NCBI RefSeq assembly: GCF_003353055.1 | Contig: NZ_QKWJ01000028.1 | Location: forward strand, 1-64,000 | From: Cupriavidus lacunae | Lineage (GTDB): Bacteria; Pseudomonadota; Gammaproteobacteria; Burkholderiales; Burkholderiaceae | Direction of reading: 5' to 3' | DNA: 64,000 nt | Shown: one piece after another, positions 42,743 to 52,344 of the stretch | Layout: each line of letters starts with the position of its first letter | Position numbering within the stretch: position 1 is the stretch's first letter | The notes under the pieces: generated by a model | Database searches by the model: none | What the model was told of the DNA's origin: nothing | Seen by the model: only the letters and a program-made list of their open reading frames with translations | Position numbers and translations under genes: made by a program

Positions 42743-44185
42743 TCAGGGCTGTGCGACGCCGCCAACTGGGGTATCGATGTCCGACATTCCACCGCCCAGC
42801 GCCTTGTAGAGCGCAACGGCATTACCGAACTCGCTGCGCCTGAGGTCCAGAAGCGTTTGCCGCGCGGCGTACAGTTGGCGCTGCGAGTCCAGCAGTTCCA
42901 GCCGACCTTCGACGCCAGCCTGGTAACGCAGGTTGGAAAGCTCGGTGCGGCGCTCGGCGCTGCCGACCGCGCGGATCTGCGCATCGATTTGCCGGCCGAA
43001 CGTCTCGCGTCCGGCCAGGCCATCGGACACTTCACGGAACGCCGTCTGGATAGCGCGTTCGTAGCCGGCGACGGCGCTGTCTTTGCGCAGCTCTGCCAGG
43101 CGCAGTTCGGCGCGCAGCCTGCCGCCCTGGAACAGCGGCAGCGTGACCTGTGGCGCGAAGTTCCACGTACGGTGCCCGTCGTCGAACAGGCCGCAAAGGG
43201 CCGGGCTCACAAAGCCCAGCGATGAAGTCAGCGACAAGCGCGGGAAGAACGCCGCGCGCGCGGCGCCGATATCGGCATTGGCCGCCACAAGTTGCTGCTC
43301 CGCCAGCAGGATGTCCGGCCGGCGCAGGAGCAGATCGGACGGCAGGCCCGCAGGCAATTGCTTCACCACGGGCTGATGTTCCAGCGGCAGGGCTGTGGGA
43401 AGATCGTCCGGCAGTTCGACGCCCACCAGCAGTCGCAGCGCGTTGCGGGCTTGTGCCCCGGCGCGCGTGCGCGCCTCCAGGTCGGCTTCTGCGCTGGCTA
43501 CCTGACCCTCGGCCTGCGCCACGTCCAGGCCGCTGTTCTGATGGCTTTCCTTCAGGCGCCGCGCCAGGTCGAGCGATTGCCGCCAGTCGGCGAGCGTGCG
43601 CTCGGCCAGCTGGCGCTGCTCGCCGGCCAGGCGCTCCGCGAAGTAGGCATCCGCCACCGCGCCGACCAGCGCGATCCGCGCGGCGCGGTGACCCTGTTCG
43701 CTTGCAAGGTAGCGGGCGAAGGCGGCGTCTGACAGCGAGCGCACGCGGCCAAACAGATCGATCTCGAAGGCGCTCAGGCCCACGCCGACACCAAACTGCT
43801 TCTGCGTGGCGGCGGTGATGGCCGGGTCAACGTTCGCATTGGCTGCGGTGCGCTGGCGTGTGAAGGCCGCGTTGGCGTCGATGGCCGGCAGCCGCGCGGC
43901 GCGCTGGATGCCGTACTGGGCCTGCGTTGCCTCCGCGGCCAGCGCAGCCATGCGCAGGTCGCGGTTGTTGTCCAGCGCCAGTTCGATCAGGCGCTGCAGA
44001 CGCGGGTCGCCAAACATCGTGCGCCAGCCCAGGTCGGCGGCCTGCGCGGGGGCCTGTGAATGTTCGCTGGCAGCGGCGGTCATTGCCGAGAACGACGCGG
44101 GCACGGGTAGCTCAGGCTTGACCAGCTGGGGCGTCAACGAGCAAGCCGACAAGGCCAGGACAAGCGGAAGAATGAGGAATCGCAT
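42743..44185 (-). CDS. RND efflux outer-membrane lipoprotein (NodT/OprM family)
   Basis: A 480-residue outer-membrane channel. The signal peptide ends in the lipobox LSAC (Cys15), followed by two repeats of the OEP domain with long coiled helices (EQQLVAANADIGAARAAFFP and the matching repeat). It is the TolC-like partner of the transporter gene immediately upstream, separated by 3 bases. Length and repeat spacing fit OprM-type proteins. Confidence 0.93.
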   Translation of the reverse strand: MRFLILPLVLALSACSLTPQLVKPELPVPASFSAMTAAASEHSQAPAQAADLGWRTMFGDPRLQRLIELALDNNRDLRMAALAAEATQAQYGIQRAARLPAIDANAAFTRQRTAANANVDPAITAATQKQFGVGVGLSAFEIDLFGRVRSLSDAAFARYLASEQGHRAARIALVGAVADAYFAERLAGEQRQLAERTLADWRQSLDLARRLKESHQNSGLDVAQAEGQVASAEADLEARTRAGAQARNALRLLVGVELPDDLPTALPLEHQPVVKQLPAGLPSDLLLRRPDILLAEQQLVAANADIGAARAAFFPRLSLTSSLGFVSPALCGLFDDGHRTWNFAPQVTLPLFQGGRLRAELRLAELRKDSAVAGYERAIQTAFREVSDGLAGRETFGRQIDAQIRAVGSAERRTELSNLRYQAGVEGRLELLDSQRQLYAARQTLLDLRRSEFGNAVALYKALGGGMSDIDTPVGGVAQP

Positions 44186-44188
44186 GAT

Positions 44189-47100
44189 TTAGCCCTCTTG
44201 TCCGTGAATGGGTGCAGCCTGCTTGCGGCGGGGCTTCAGCCACCGCCCCAGGCGCTCCTGCAAGCCCATCACGAACACAAAGAAGACGGGAACGAAGAAG
44301 ATGGCCAGCACGGTGGCGGCCACCATGCCGCCGAATACGCCGGTGCCGATGGCATGCTGGGTCTCGGCACTGGCGCCTGCCGCGATCATCAGCGGCACCA
44401 CGCCGAGCCCGAACGCCAGCGAGGTCATCAGGATCGGGCGCAGGCGCTGGCGCGCGGCTTCCACGGCCGACGCCACCAGCCCCTTGCCTTGCTCGCGCAA
44501 TTGCCTGGCGAACTCGACGATCAGGATCGCGTTCTTGGCCGACAGACCGATCACGGTGATCATGCCGACCTTGAAGAACACGTCGTTCGGCAAGCCGCGC
44601 AACAGCACGGCAGCCACCGCGCCGAGCAGCCCCAGCGGCACCACCAGCATCACCGACAGCGGAATGGCCCAGCTTTCATAGAGTGCCGCCAGCACCAGGA
44701 ACACCACGATCATCGACAGCGCCATCAGCATCGGTGCCTGCGACGCGGACTGCCGCTCCTGCAGCGACTGCCCGGTCCACTCGACCGCGAAGCCCGCTGG
44801 CAGTTGCACGGCCAGACGCTCCATTTCGGCCATGGCCGCGCCGCTGGAGTAGCCCGGGGCAGCACTGCCCGCAATCCGCGCGGACGGGTAGCCCTGGAAG
44901 CGGACCAACTGCAGTGGCGTCTCGGACCACACGGGCCGGACCACTTCGGACAGCGGCACCATGCCGCCGCTCGCGTTGCGTACGTAGAGCTTCAGCACGC
45001 TGTCGATCTGCATGCGCGCGGGCGCATCGGCCTGGACGATCACTTGCTGCATGCGCCCGGCGTTAGGAAAGTCGTTCACGTAGGTCGAGCCCATCGCGGC
45101 GGACAGCGTGTTGCTGATGCTCGCGAAAGACACGCCCAGCGCCTGGGCCTTCTGCCGGTCGATCTCGAGGCGGATGCTGGTGCCCGGCGGCAGGCTGTCC
45201 GGATAGATGCCAGTCACGACCTTGCTTTGCGCGGCGAGTTCGAGCAGCTCGACTTCGGCAGCCTTGAGTGCCGCAGCACCCTGGTTGGCGCGGTCCTGCA
45301 GCCGCATCGTGAAGCCGGAGCTGTTGCCCAGTTCGTCAATGGCCGGCGGCTGCAGCGTCATCACCGTGCCTTCCGTGACGCCAGCCATCGCTGCCTGCGC
45401 CAGCATCCCTTCACTGGGGGCCGTCGCGCCGTTGCGCTTGTCCCAGTCCTTGAGCACCGCGTAATTCAATGCGGCGTTCGGGCCGATGCCGGAGAAGCCA
45501 TAGCCGATGATGGAGATGCTCGACGCGATCGCGGGGCGAGAGGCGAGATGCCGTTCCAGCTTCTTCACCACATCCTGCGTGCGCTCGGTCGTGGCATCCG
45601 CGGGAAGCAGGAAGCCTGTCATGAAGTAGCCCTGGTCTTCCTCGGGCAGGAACGATGACGGCAGCGTCTTGAAGCCGAACACCATCGCACAGCACAGGGC
45701 GCCGAACACCAGCATGACGCGGCCCGTGCGCCCGACCAGCCGGCCGACGCGGGTCTCGTACCATTGCGTCAGGCGATCGAACCGGCGGTTGAACCAGCCA
45801 AAGAAGCCCCGCTTCCCGTGATGGCCCGGTGCAACCGGCCTGAGCATGGTCGCGCACAGCGCGGGCGTCAGCGTGAGCGCCAGCAGCGCCGAGAACAGGA
45901 TGGACACCGCCATTGACAGCGTGAACTGCTGGTAGATCACGCCGACCGAACCGCTCGCAAGCGCCATCGGGAGGAACACGGCCGTCAGCACCAGCGTGAT
46001 GCCGATGATTGCGCCCGTGATCTCCTTCATCGCCTTGGATGTCGCGGCCCTGGGTGAGAGGCCTTCCTCCGCCATCAGTCGCTCGACGTTCTCGACGACG
46101 ACAATGGCGTCGTCCACGATGATGCCGATGGCCAGCACCATGCCGAACATCGTCAGCACATTGATCGAGAAGCCCGAGGCCAGCATGACCGTGAAGGTGC
46201 CGAGCAGCGCCACCGGCGCCACGATGGCAGGGATCAGCGTGTAGCGCACGTTCTGCAGGAACAGGTACATGACGAGGAACACCAGCGCCATGGCTTCGAA
46301 CAGCGTATGAACGACCTTCTCGATCGAGATCTTCACGAACGGCGCGGTGTCGAACGGAATCGAATACTCCATGCCGGCCGGCATCGCCTTGCTCAGGTCG
46401 GCCAGCCGCGCCCGCACGGCCTCCGCGGTCTTGACGGCGTTGGCGCCCGGAGCAAGCTGCACCGCGGCGAATGTGGCGGCCTTGCCGTTTTCACGGTTGA
46501 CGAAGTTGTACGACTGCGAGCCCAGTTCGACGCGCGCGACGTCGCCCAGCACGACCTTCGCACCATTGGCGTTGGCGCGCAGCACGATCGCAGAGAACTG
46601 CTCGGGCGATGTCAGCTGGCCCTGCACCGTCAGCGGCACTGTCACGCGCTGGCCCGGCAAGGCCGGGGACGCGCCGACGCTGCCAGGCGCGATCTGCGCG
46701 TTCTGCTGGCCGATCGCCGTGGTCAGATCGCTCATCGAGAGGCCGTAGGTGTTCAGTTTGGCCGGATCGACCCAGACGCGCATGGCGCGCTCGGCCCCGA
46801 ACATCTGCATGCGGCCCACGCCGTCGACACGCCGCAACGCCTCGACGATGTTGCGCCCCATGTAGTCGCTGAGCGCGGCTTCGTCGAAGCGGCCACTGTC
46901 GGACTTCAGGCCGATCAGCATCAGGAAGCCCGAGGACGCCGATTCCACGATCAGGCCGTTCTGGCGCACGGCCTGCGGAAGACGCGGCTCGACCGTCTTG
47001 AGCTTGTTCTGCACGTCAACCTGGGCCATGGCCGGATCGGTGCCCGGCTTGAAGGTGGCGGTGATCTGCGCCGTGCCGGAGGTATCGGTGGACGACTCGA

Positions 47101-47332
47101 AGTAGAGCAGGTTCCTGACCCCGGACAGTTCGCGCTCGATGAGGCTGAACACGCCGTCGCTCATGGTCTGCGGCGTGGCGCCGGGGTAGGTCGCGGTGAT
47201 GGTGACGGTCGGCGGCGCGACCGACGGATAGCGCGCAATCGGCAGGTTGGGCAGGGCAATCACGCCCAGCAGGACGATAAACAGCGCGATCACCCAGGCA
47301 AAGACCGGGCGCCGGATAAAGAATTCGGACAT
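44189..47332 (-). CDS. RND multidrug efflux transporter, HAE1 (AcrB/MexB) type
   Basis: A 1047-residue inner-membrane proton/drug antiporter. It starts MSEFFIRRPVFAWVIALF, has twelve helices and two large periplasmic loops, and TM4 carries the proton-relay pair in VVDDAIVVVENVER, as expected for hydrophobe/amphiphile exporters. The ATG at 47332 is taken because the upstream start is a TTG overlapping the adaptor stop. The gap to the adaptor gene is 20 bases. Part of an operon divergent from a two-component system. Confidence 0.95.
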   Translation of the reverse strand: MSEFFIRRPVFAWVIALFIVLLGVIALPNLPIARYPSVAPPTVTITATYPGATPQTMSDGVFSLIERELSGVRNLLYFESSTDTSGTAQITATFKPGTDPAMAQVDVQNKLKTVEPRLPQAVRQNGLIVESASSGFLMLIGLKSDSGRFDEAALSDYMGRNIVEALRRVDGVGRMQMFGAERAMRVWVDPAKLNTYGLSMSDLTTAIGQQNAQIAPGSVGASPALPGQRVTVPLTVQGQLTSPEQFSAIVLRANANGAKVVLGDVARVELGSQSYNFVNRENGKAATFAAVQLAPGANAVKTAEAVRARLADLSKAMPAGMEYSIPFDTAPFVKISIEKVVHTLFEAMALVFLVMYLFLQNVRYTLIPAIVAPVALLGTFTVMLASGFSINVLTMFGMVLAIGIIVDDAIVVVENVERLMAEEGLSPRAATSKAMKEITGAIIGITLVLTAVFLPMALASGSVGVIYQQFTLSMAVSILFSALLALTLTPALCATMLRPVAPGHHGKRGFFGWFNRRFDRLTQWYETRVGRLVGRTGRVMLVFGALCCAMVFGFKTLPSSFLPEEDQGYFMTGFLLPADATTERTQDVVKKLERHLASRPAIASSISIIGYGFSGIGPNAALNYAVLKDWDKRNGATAPSEGMLAQAAMAGVTEGTVMTLQPPAIDELGNSSGFTMRLQDRANQGAAALKAAEVELLELAAQSKVVTGIYPDSLPPGTSIRLEIDRQKAQALGVSFASISNTLSAAMGSTYVNDFPNAGRMQQVIVQADAPARMQIDSVLKLYVRNASGGMVPLSEVVRPVWSETPLQLVRFQGYPSARIAGSAAPGYSSGAAMAEMERLAVQLPAGFAVEWTGQSLQERQSASQAPMLMALSMIVVFLVLAALYESWAIPLSVMLVVPLGLLGAVAAVLLRGLPNDVFFKVGMITVIGLSAKNAILIVEFARQLREQGKGLVASAVEAARQRLRPILMTSLAFGLGVVPLMIAAGASAETQHAIGTGVFGGMVAATVLAIFFVPVFFVFVMGLQERLGRWLKPRRKQAAPIHGQEG

Positions 47333-47352
47333 GGCAGGACTCTCGCCGGATT

Positions 47353-48510
47353 TCAAAGCGTGGAAGCCGCGGGGCGCGAGTCAGGCGCCCCCTGGTCATG
47401 CACGGTGACCCTGGCGCCATCGGACAGGCGCTCCATGCCCTCGACCACAACCTTCTGGCCGGCCTTCAGGCCTGCCTGGATGCGATACCGGCGGTCGACC
47501 AGTTCGCCCAGCGACACCGGGCTGATATGCACCTGGCTGGCCGCATCGACGGTCCAGACCTGGGGCTTGCCGCCCACATGCACGACCGCTTGCTGCGGTA
47601 CGGTCAGCGCGTCCGGGTAGCTTGCGCGAGGAATGCGGGCGCGCACGAACATGCCCGGCAGCAGTTGGCGCGTCGGGTTGTCCACCAGCACGCGCAGCAG
47701 CACGTCGCCGGTACCGGCGTCGACGTTGACGCCCGAGAAAAGGATGCGCCCGGTGACGTCATACGGCTCGCCGCTGTCGCGCAGGATCATTGCCGGCAAT
47801 TCATTGCCCGCTGCCGCTTGCCGCGTCGCCAGCACCTGCCGCAGCGACTGCAGCGATGCCGCTGGCTGGCGGACGTCGACGTAGACCTGGTCGATCTGCT
47901 GGATGCGCGCCATGGGATTGCCGTCACTGGCGCCGACGAGCGCGCCTTCGGTGACTAGCGCCTGGTCGATGCGGCCGGAGATCGGCGCTTCCACCGTGGC
48001 GAACTTCAGCTCGAGCTGGCGGCGCGCGAGCATGGCACGGGCCTGCGCGACGTCGGCCGCCGCCTGTTCCCGCTGGGACACCGCGTCGTCATAGACCTGT
48101 CGGCTGATCGCGTCGGCTTCCACGAGCGGCTGTAGCCGTGCGGCCTGCACCCGTGCCCGCGACAGGGCCGCCTCGGCGCGCTGCAACGCTGCGGCGGCCG
48201 TCTCCATGTCGGCCTTCAATGGCGCGGGGTTAATCTGGAACAGCGGCTGGCCGACGCGCACTTCGGTGCCTTGCTCGAACAGCTGGCGCTGGACGATGCC
48301 GCTGACTTGCGGCCGGATCTCCGCGGTACGCACCGCCGCAACGCGGCCGGGCAGGTCTTCGGTCAGATGCAGCGGGGTGGCCGCCACGGTCGCGGCGGCA
48401 ATTTCGATCGGGGCCGGGGCAGCGGGCGGCTGGCCTTGCCCGCAGCCTGCCAGCATCGCCAGCGCAAGGGCGCATGCGCCGCTGTAGCGGCACCATCGTT
48501 GGTTCTTCAT
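47353..48510 (-). CDS. RND periplasmic adaptor (membrane fusion protein)
   Basis: A 385-residue lipoprotein with lipobox LAGC (Cys23). It has the biotinyl/lipoyl half-motifs (LPGRVAAVRTAEIRPQVSG and FATVEAPISGRID), a helical hairpin between them, and a beta-barrel domain with LPGMFVRARIP. It links the inner transporter to the outer-membrane channel and is the first gene of the efflux operon. The promoter lies in the 131-base gap to the divergent response regulator gene. Confidence 0.94.
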   Translation of the reverse strand: MKNQRWCRYSGACALALAMLAGCGQGQPPAAPAPIEIAAATVAATPLHLTEDLPGRVAAVRTAEIRPQVSGIVQRQLFEQGTEVRVGQPLFQINPAPLKADMETAAAALQRAEAALSRARVQAARLQPLVEADAISRQVYDDAVSQREQAAADVAQARAMLARRQLELKFATVEAPISGRIDQALVTEGALVGASDGNPMARIQQIDQVYVDVRQPAASLQSLRQVLATRQAAAGNELPAMILRDSGEPYDVTGRILFSGVNVDAGTGDVLLRVLVDNPTRQLLPGMFVRARIPRASYPDALTVPQQAVVHVGGKPQVWTVDAASQVHISPVSLGELVDRRYRIQAGLKAGQKVVVEGMERLSDGARVTVHDQGAPDSRPAASTL

Positions 48511-48641
48511 GTGGACTCCGTGATGCGCCGGCAGTCACATGCCGACGTGGGATGCGCGGCAGTTTGCCCGTGGCCGATGGAGTTTCTCGTGCGGTACCAT
48601 GGAGATTCGATGGAGACGCAGCGTAAGCGTGAAGCAGCAAC

Positions 48642-49382
48642 ATGCCGGATACGACCCCACTGAGCGACGCAGCGCAAAGCGTCCAACCCCTGATACTCAT
48701 TGCCGAGGATGAACCCGAGATCGCCGAGATCCTGGCTGCCTACCTTGCACGCAGCGGCTTGCGCAGCGTGCATGCCCCTGACGGCCGCAAGGCGCTGGAA
48801 CTGCACCTGTCGCTCAAGCCCGACCTGGTGCTGCTGGATGTGCAGATGCCCCATGTCGACGGCTGGAAAGTGCTCACCGAAATCCGCCACCGTGGCGATA
48901 CCCCCGTCATCATGCTTACGGCGCTGGACCAGGACATCGACAAGCTGATGGGGCTGCGCATCGGTGCCGACGACTACGTGGTCAAGCCGTTCAATCCCGC
49001 GGAAGTCGTGGCGCGCGCGCAGGCCGTGCTGCGCCGCTCAATGTCGGGGGCAAGCCAGGGCACACAGCAGCGCGTGCTGCGCGCGGCGCCGTTCGAGATC
49101 GATCTGGACAATCACGAAGCGACGGTGCAGGTGGGACAGCAGCACCATCGACTTGCGCTGACGCTGACGGAGTTCAAGCTGCTGGCGCAACTCGCGCGCG
49201 CGCCCAGGCGGGTCTTCAGCCGTGCCGAACTGATGGCCGCCTGCCTGCCGGAAGGCGATGCGCTGGAGCGGACCGTCGACAGCCACATCAGCAAGCTGCG
49301 CAGGAAGCTCGAAGACCTTGGCGTCACCGGCATTCCGGTTGGCGTGCGCGGGGTCGGCTACAAGCTGTGGAGCACCGAATGA
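48642..49382 (+). CDS. OmpR-family response regulator
   Basis: A 246-residue regulator: receiver domain with acidic pocket EDEPE, phospho-Asp in LVLLDVQMP near residue 67 and Lys in VVKPFNP, then a C-terminal winged helix (LTLTEFKLLAQLA and VDSHISKLRRKLED). It resembles BaeR/AdeR-type regulators of efflux. The gene is divergent from the RND operon, which it probably controls, and its stop overlaps the kinase start (ATGA). Confidence 0.93.
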   Translation: MPDTTPLSDAAQSVQPLILIAEDEPEIAEILAAYLARSGLRSVHAPDGRKALELHLSLKPDLVLLDVQMPHVDGWKVLTEIRHRGDTPVIMLTALDQDIDKLMGLRIGADDYVVKPFNPAEVVARAQAVLRRSMSGASQGTQQRVLRAAPFEIDLDNHEATVQVGQQHHRLALTLTEFKLLAQLARAPRRVFSRAELMAACLPEGDALERTVDSHISKLRRKLEDLGVTGIPVGVRGVGYKLWSTE

Positions 49383-50452
49383 AGCTGCAGGGTCTGAGCC
49401 GCCAGATCGCGCTGTCGATGGCGGCGATGGCGTTTGGCGTCACGCTGCTCGTGGTGGCGACGGCTACCGTTTTCTACTATCTGGCCTCGCGGTACTGGCC
49501 CGCGCACCTTGCCGAGTCGAGCTGGATCCCGAGCGGCCCGGAATGGGTATGGCTGATCTCGACCACGCTGGCAGGCCTGGCCCTGGCAATCATCGTCGGC
49601 GTCAACCTGGCCCGCCGCATCCTGGTGCCGTTGAACTCGGTGGCCGACGGCATCCGCCGCGTCGCACAGGGCGATCTCGATGCACGCGCCGTCGCGGGCG
49701 ACCGCTCGCTGCGCGAGGCGGCATTGCTGGCGGACCAGTTCAACGCGCTGGCAGGCGAGTTGCAGCGCGTGACCAACGAGCAGGCATTCTGGAACGCCGC
49801 GATCGCGCATGAACTGCGCACGCCGGTCACCATCCTGCGCGGACGCCTGCAAGGGCTGGCCGATGGCGTCTTCCATCCCGATGAATCCCAGTTCCGCAGT
49901 CTGCTCATGCAGGTGGAGGGGCTGGTCCGGCTGATCGAGGACCTGCGCGTGATCAGCCTCGCGGAAAGCGGGCATCTGGCACTCCAGCGACAGGAAACCG
50001 ACCTTGCCGCCGAAGTGGGCGCCGTCGTCGCGGTCTTCGGCGATGCGCTCGAGGCGGCGGGCCTGCAGCCTGTCCTCGATCTGGATGGCAAGCCGATGCA
50101 CTGCGATCCGGTGCGCATCCGGCAAGCCTTGCTGGCGTTGCTGGAGAACGCGCGCCGGTACGCCGTGCCGGGTGCCATCCGGATCCAGACCCGCGTAGAG
50201 CAGGGCCGATGCCATTTGCGTGTCGAGGACGATGGCCCCGGCATTCCGGGCGATGTTGCGCCGCATGTCTTCGAAGCCTTCCGGCGCGGGGGCGACGCGA
50301 GCCGGAACGCAGGCGGCAGCGGCCTGGGACTGGCCGTGGTGGCGGCTATCGCTCACGCACACGGCGGGCGGGCTACCTGCAACCCGTCGGCCGGGGGCGG
50401 AACGACATTCGAAGTGTCTTGGCCTGATATTGGCGATCGCCAATCTTGCTAA
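49379..50452 (+). CDS. Membrane histidine kinase (BaeS/AdeS-like)
   Basis: A 357-residue sensor kinase. Two transmembrane helices (residues about 10-35 and 55-80) enclose a short periplasmic loop, followed by a HAMP domain (ARRILVPLNSVADGIRRVAQ), H-box NAAIAHELRTPVTILRG, N-box LLENARRY, and G-boxes EDDGPGI and GSGLGLAV. The small sensor loop suggests it detects changes in the membrane or lipophilic drugs. Overlaps the regulator gene by 4 bases. Confidence 0.93.
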   Translation: MKLQGLSRQIALSMAAMAFGVTLLVVATATVFYYLASRYWPAHLAESSWIPSGPEWVWLISTTLAGLALAIIVGVNLARRILVPLNSVADGIRRVAQGDLDARAVAGDRSLREAALLADQFNALAGELQRVTNEQAFWNAAIAHELRTPVTILRGRLQGLADGVFHPDESQFRSLLMQVEGLVRLIEDLRVISLAESGHLALQRQETDLAAEVGAVVAVFGDALEAAGLQPVLDLDGKPMHCDPVRIRQALLALLENARRYAVPGAIRIQTRVEQGRCHLRVEDDGPGIPGDVAPHVFEAFRRGGDASRNAGGSGLGLAVVAAIAHAHGGRATCNPSAGGGTTFEVSWPDIGDRQSC

Positions 50453-50496
50453 CGGCGCCCGGTGGGCCAACAGGCCACCCTGCAAGGGCCGGCGGC

Positions 50497-51813
50497 TCAG
50501 CTCAGGCTGGATGCCACTTCAATGCCGCGCAGGACGTCGATGCGGCTCAACATGTCGCTGGCATGGGTAAGGAAGCCCTGGCGTGCGCGTCCGGTCAGCA
50601 TGACGGGCTCCATCAGCATGACACTGAGCGGGTTCTGCGGCACGTCGTTGAAGCGAAGCTCGTAGTGCAGATGCGGTCCGGTCGCCCAGCCGGTCTGGCC
50701 GACGTACGCGATCAGTTGCCCCTGCCTGATGCGCTGGCCGGGCTGGATGCCGGCGAAGCCCGACAGATGTGCGTAGTACGTCGAGTAGCCGTCGGGATGC
50801 TTCAGGATGACGATATTGCCGTAGCCAGTCTGCTGGCCGACAAAGTCGACGGTCCCCTGCGCTGTGGCGAAGACCCGGGTTCCCGTCGGGGCGGCAAAGT
50901 CGACACCCTTGTGCTGGATCCATTGGTGGTGCAACGGGTGGTTGCGCCAGCCGAAGCCCGACGACAAGCGCGAGAACTCGACCGGCGAGCGGAGAAGCGG
51001 GCGCGCCATGGCTCGTCCGTCGAAGGTGTAGTAGTCACCGGTGTTGCTGCCCTCTGCACCGTCGTACCACAAGGCCTGGTAGAGCTGGGCGCGGTTGACG
51101 AGTTCGACTGCCACGACGCGGCCATTGCGCACCAGCGCGCCATCGCGGAATCCCGCCTCATAGACAATGCGAAAGCGATCGCCCTGAACGATGTCGTGCT
51201 GGAAGTCGACCACGCCCGAGAAGATCGAGATCAACTGCCGCACGATGTCTTCGGGCACATTCGCGATGTCCATTGTCCTGAAGAACCCGCCCGCCGTGAT
51301 CGCGCCGGAACGCATCTCGTAGCGCAGTTCGTTTCTGACTGACTGCAGCTTTGCCTGGAAGGCGGGCTTCTGCAAGCCGCCGGCCCGCCCGATCAGGAGT
51401 TCGCGCGAGGCGTTGATGTTGCCGTCAATGGGCGCGCGCAGCGAGACGAGCAGCTTGTCCTGGTCGACTTCGGCCTGGACGAGCTGTTCCGGCTGAAGGT
51501 CGAAAAGGGTGCGCGCCGCCGGATCCCTGGAGATGAACTGCTGTGCGTCGGGATCTTCCACGCCAAGGCGCCTGAGCAGCGTGGCGACGGTGTCGCCGCG
51601 TTGCACGGTCTCCTCGTGGAAGTAGGTGGCACCGGCATCCGCCAGCTTTTCGAGCTGTTCGCGCAGGTCGGGCAGTCGAATGGCGTCCTGCCGGCGCGGC
51701 GCAGCCGGGTCGTAGTAGGCGCTGTGGGGCGCCACGCCCATGGCTGCCGCCATGCAAAGCGTGAGAACTGCCGCCACGCCGGCGGTCAGCCAGGACGGTC
51801 TGTATCCGCGCAT
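50497..51813 (-). CDS. M23-family murein endopeptidase (MepM-like)
   Basis: A 438-residue envelope protein with one N-terminal helix (LTAGVAAVLTLCMAAAMG), a domain resembling the LysM/OapA-like region (YFHEETVQRGDTVATLLRRLG) and a C-terminal M23 LytM domain. Zinc ligands are in HKGVDFAAPTG and GPHLHYELR, both intact, so the enzyme should cut peptidoglycan cross-links in the periplasm. The ATG at 51813 has a good GGAGATGG site; a second ATG-like start lies 27 bases upstream. Confidence 0.92.
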   Translation of the reverse strand: MRGYRPSWLTAGVAAVLTLCMAAAMGVAPHSAYYDPAAPRRQDAIRLPDLREQLEKLADAGATYFHEETVQRGDTVATLLRRLGVEDPDAQQFISRDPAARTLFDLQPEQLVQAEVDQDKLLVSLRAPIDGNINASRELLIGRAGGLQKPAFQAKLQSVRNELRYEMRSGAITAGGFFRTMDIANVPEDIVRQLISIFSGVVDFQHDIVQGDRFRIVYEAGFRDGALVRNGRVVAVELVNRAQLYQALWYDGAEGSNTGDYYTFDGRAMARPLLRSPVEFSRLSSGFGWRNHPLHHQWIQHKGVDFAAPTGTRVFATAQGTVDFVGQQTGYGNIVILKHPDGYSTYYAHLSGFAGIQPGQRIRQGQLIAYVGQTGWATGPHLHYELRFNDVPQNPLSVMLMEPVMLTGRARQGFLTHASDMLSRIDVLRGIEVASSLS

Positions 51814-51872
51814 TTCCCATCTCCAGTCTGACCTGCGCATTTGGCCAACGACCCTTGCTGCGATGTCGGTCC

Positions 51873-51974
51873 CTATCGGGTTCCGATCTCCCCGCGGTCA
51901 GGCGACATCCTGACGAGGTAACTCGCAAATGCCGTGATGTCTTCGTTCGACAAGATGTCGCCAATGACTCTATT
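51873..51974 (-). pseudogene. C-terminal remnant of a cytochrome c gene
   Basis: The minus strand encodes a 33-residue tail containing LSNEDITAFASYLVRMSPDR and a stop. The active dihaem cytochrome at 53848 ends with LSSEDVPAVARYLASVSPDR plus a few residues, so the two align without gaps over this end. No haem motif or start remains upstream on that strand. A copy of the regional promoter motif (52042-52058) faces the remnant 68 bases away. It looks like a divergent duplicate of the amine oxidase/cytochrome unit that has been almost wholly deleted. Confidence 0.6.
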
Positions 51975-52041
51975 TGAACCACACCGGAATCGGTGAAGGC
52001 TCGAATTCTGGCAATGCAATTGTCGATCATGAAGACAAAGA

Positions 52042-52058
52042 TAGGTCATAATGACAAA
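52042..52058 (-). promoter_or_regulatory. Copy A of the GTCA-N3-TGAC-CTA promoter/operator motif
   Basis: On the minus strand this reads TTTGTCATTATGACCTA, the same 17-base pattern as the plus-strand copies at 52255 and 56143. It faces the cytochrome c remnant and, further away, the M23 peptidase gene. No good -10 box is visible at 17 bases, in line with decay. Confidence 0.55.
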
Positions 52059-52218
52059 GTATGAAAAAAGAGAAACTGGGGGTTTTCCCTGTGAGGGGAT
52101 GGCAAGCCCGGCCGCGAACCGGCATGGAGTCGATTGAGGGGTGGCTGGCTCCCTCCGCATGCCATGCAACCTGTTGGAGGAATCCGTTGTGCTCGCCTCT
52201 TTGCTTGTGACTCGGCAT

Positions 52219-52241
52219 GACAGGGAATACCCTGTCTTTTT
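52219..52241 (+). terminator. Perfect hairpin with T-run (terminator-like), copy 1
   Basis: GACAGGG-AATA-CCCTGTC (52219-52236) followed by five T. It is the same sequence as 56108-56125. Here it has no gene directly upstream on the plus strand, so it is probably a duplicated piece carried along with the promoter that follows. Confidence 0.6.
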
Positions 52242-52254
52242 CTCATTTCCCATA

Positions 52255-52292
52255 TTTGTCATACTGACCTAACTTTGGTGTTTGGTTCTACT
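52255..52292 (+). promoter_or_regulatory. Copy B of the motif: promoter of the amine oxidase operon
   Basis: TTTGTCATACTGACCTA at 52255-52271 contains the dyad GTCA-N3-TGAC. CTGACC (52264-52269) could serve as -35 and TCTACT (52287-52292) as -10, with 17 bases between them. Copy C has the same arrangement (ATGACC, 17 bases, TCTAAT). An operator over the -35 box fits repression by a TetR protein. Confidence 0.6.
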
Positions 52293-52344
52293 AAGGGAGC
52301 GTTCGATTCAATCCTCCTGAACGTGCTTGAAGAGGAACAATAAA

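Noticed and set aside
44198..45658. A 486-codon plus-strand frame inside the RND transporter gene
   Set aside because: Antisense to a fully conserved AcrB-type gene; His/Arg-rich shadow sequence.
47353..47356. TTG start for the RND transporter overlapping the adaptor stop
   Set aside because: The ATG at 47332 begins exactly at the conserved MSEFFIRRP start of the family, so the extension is not supported.
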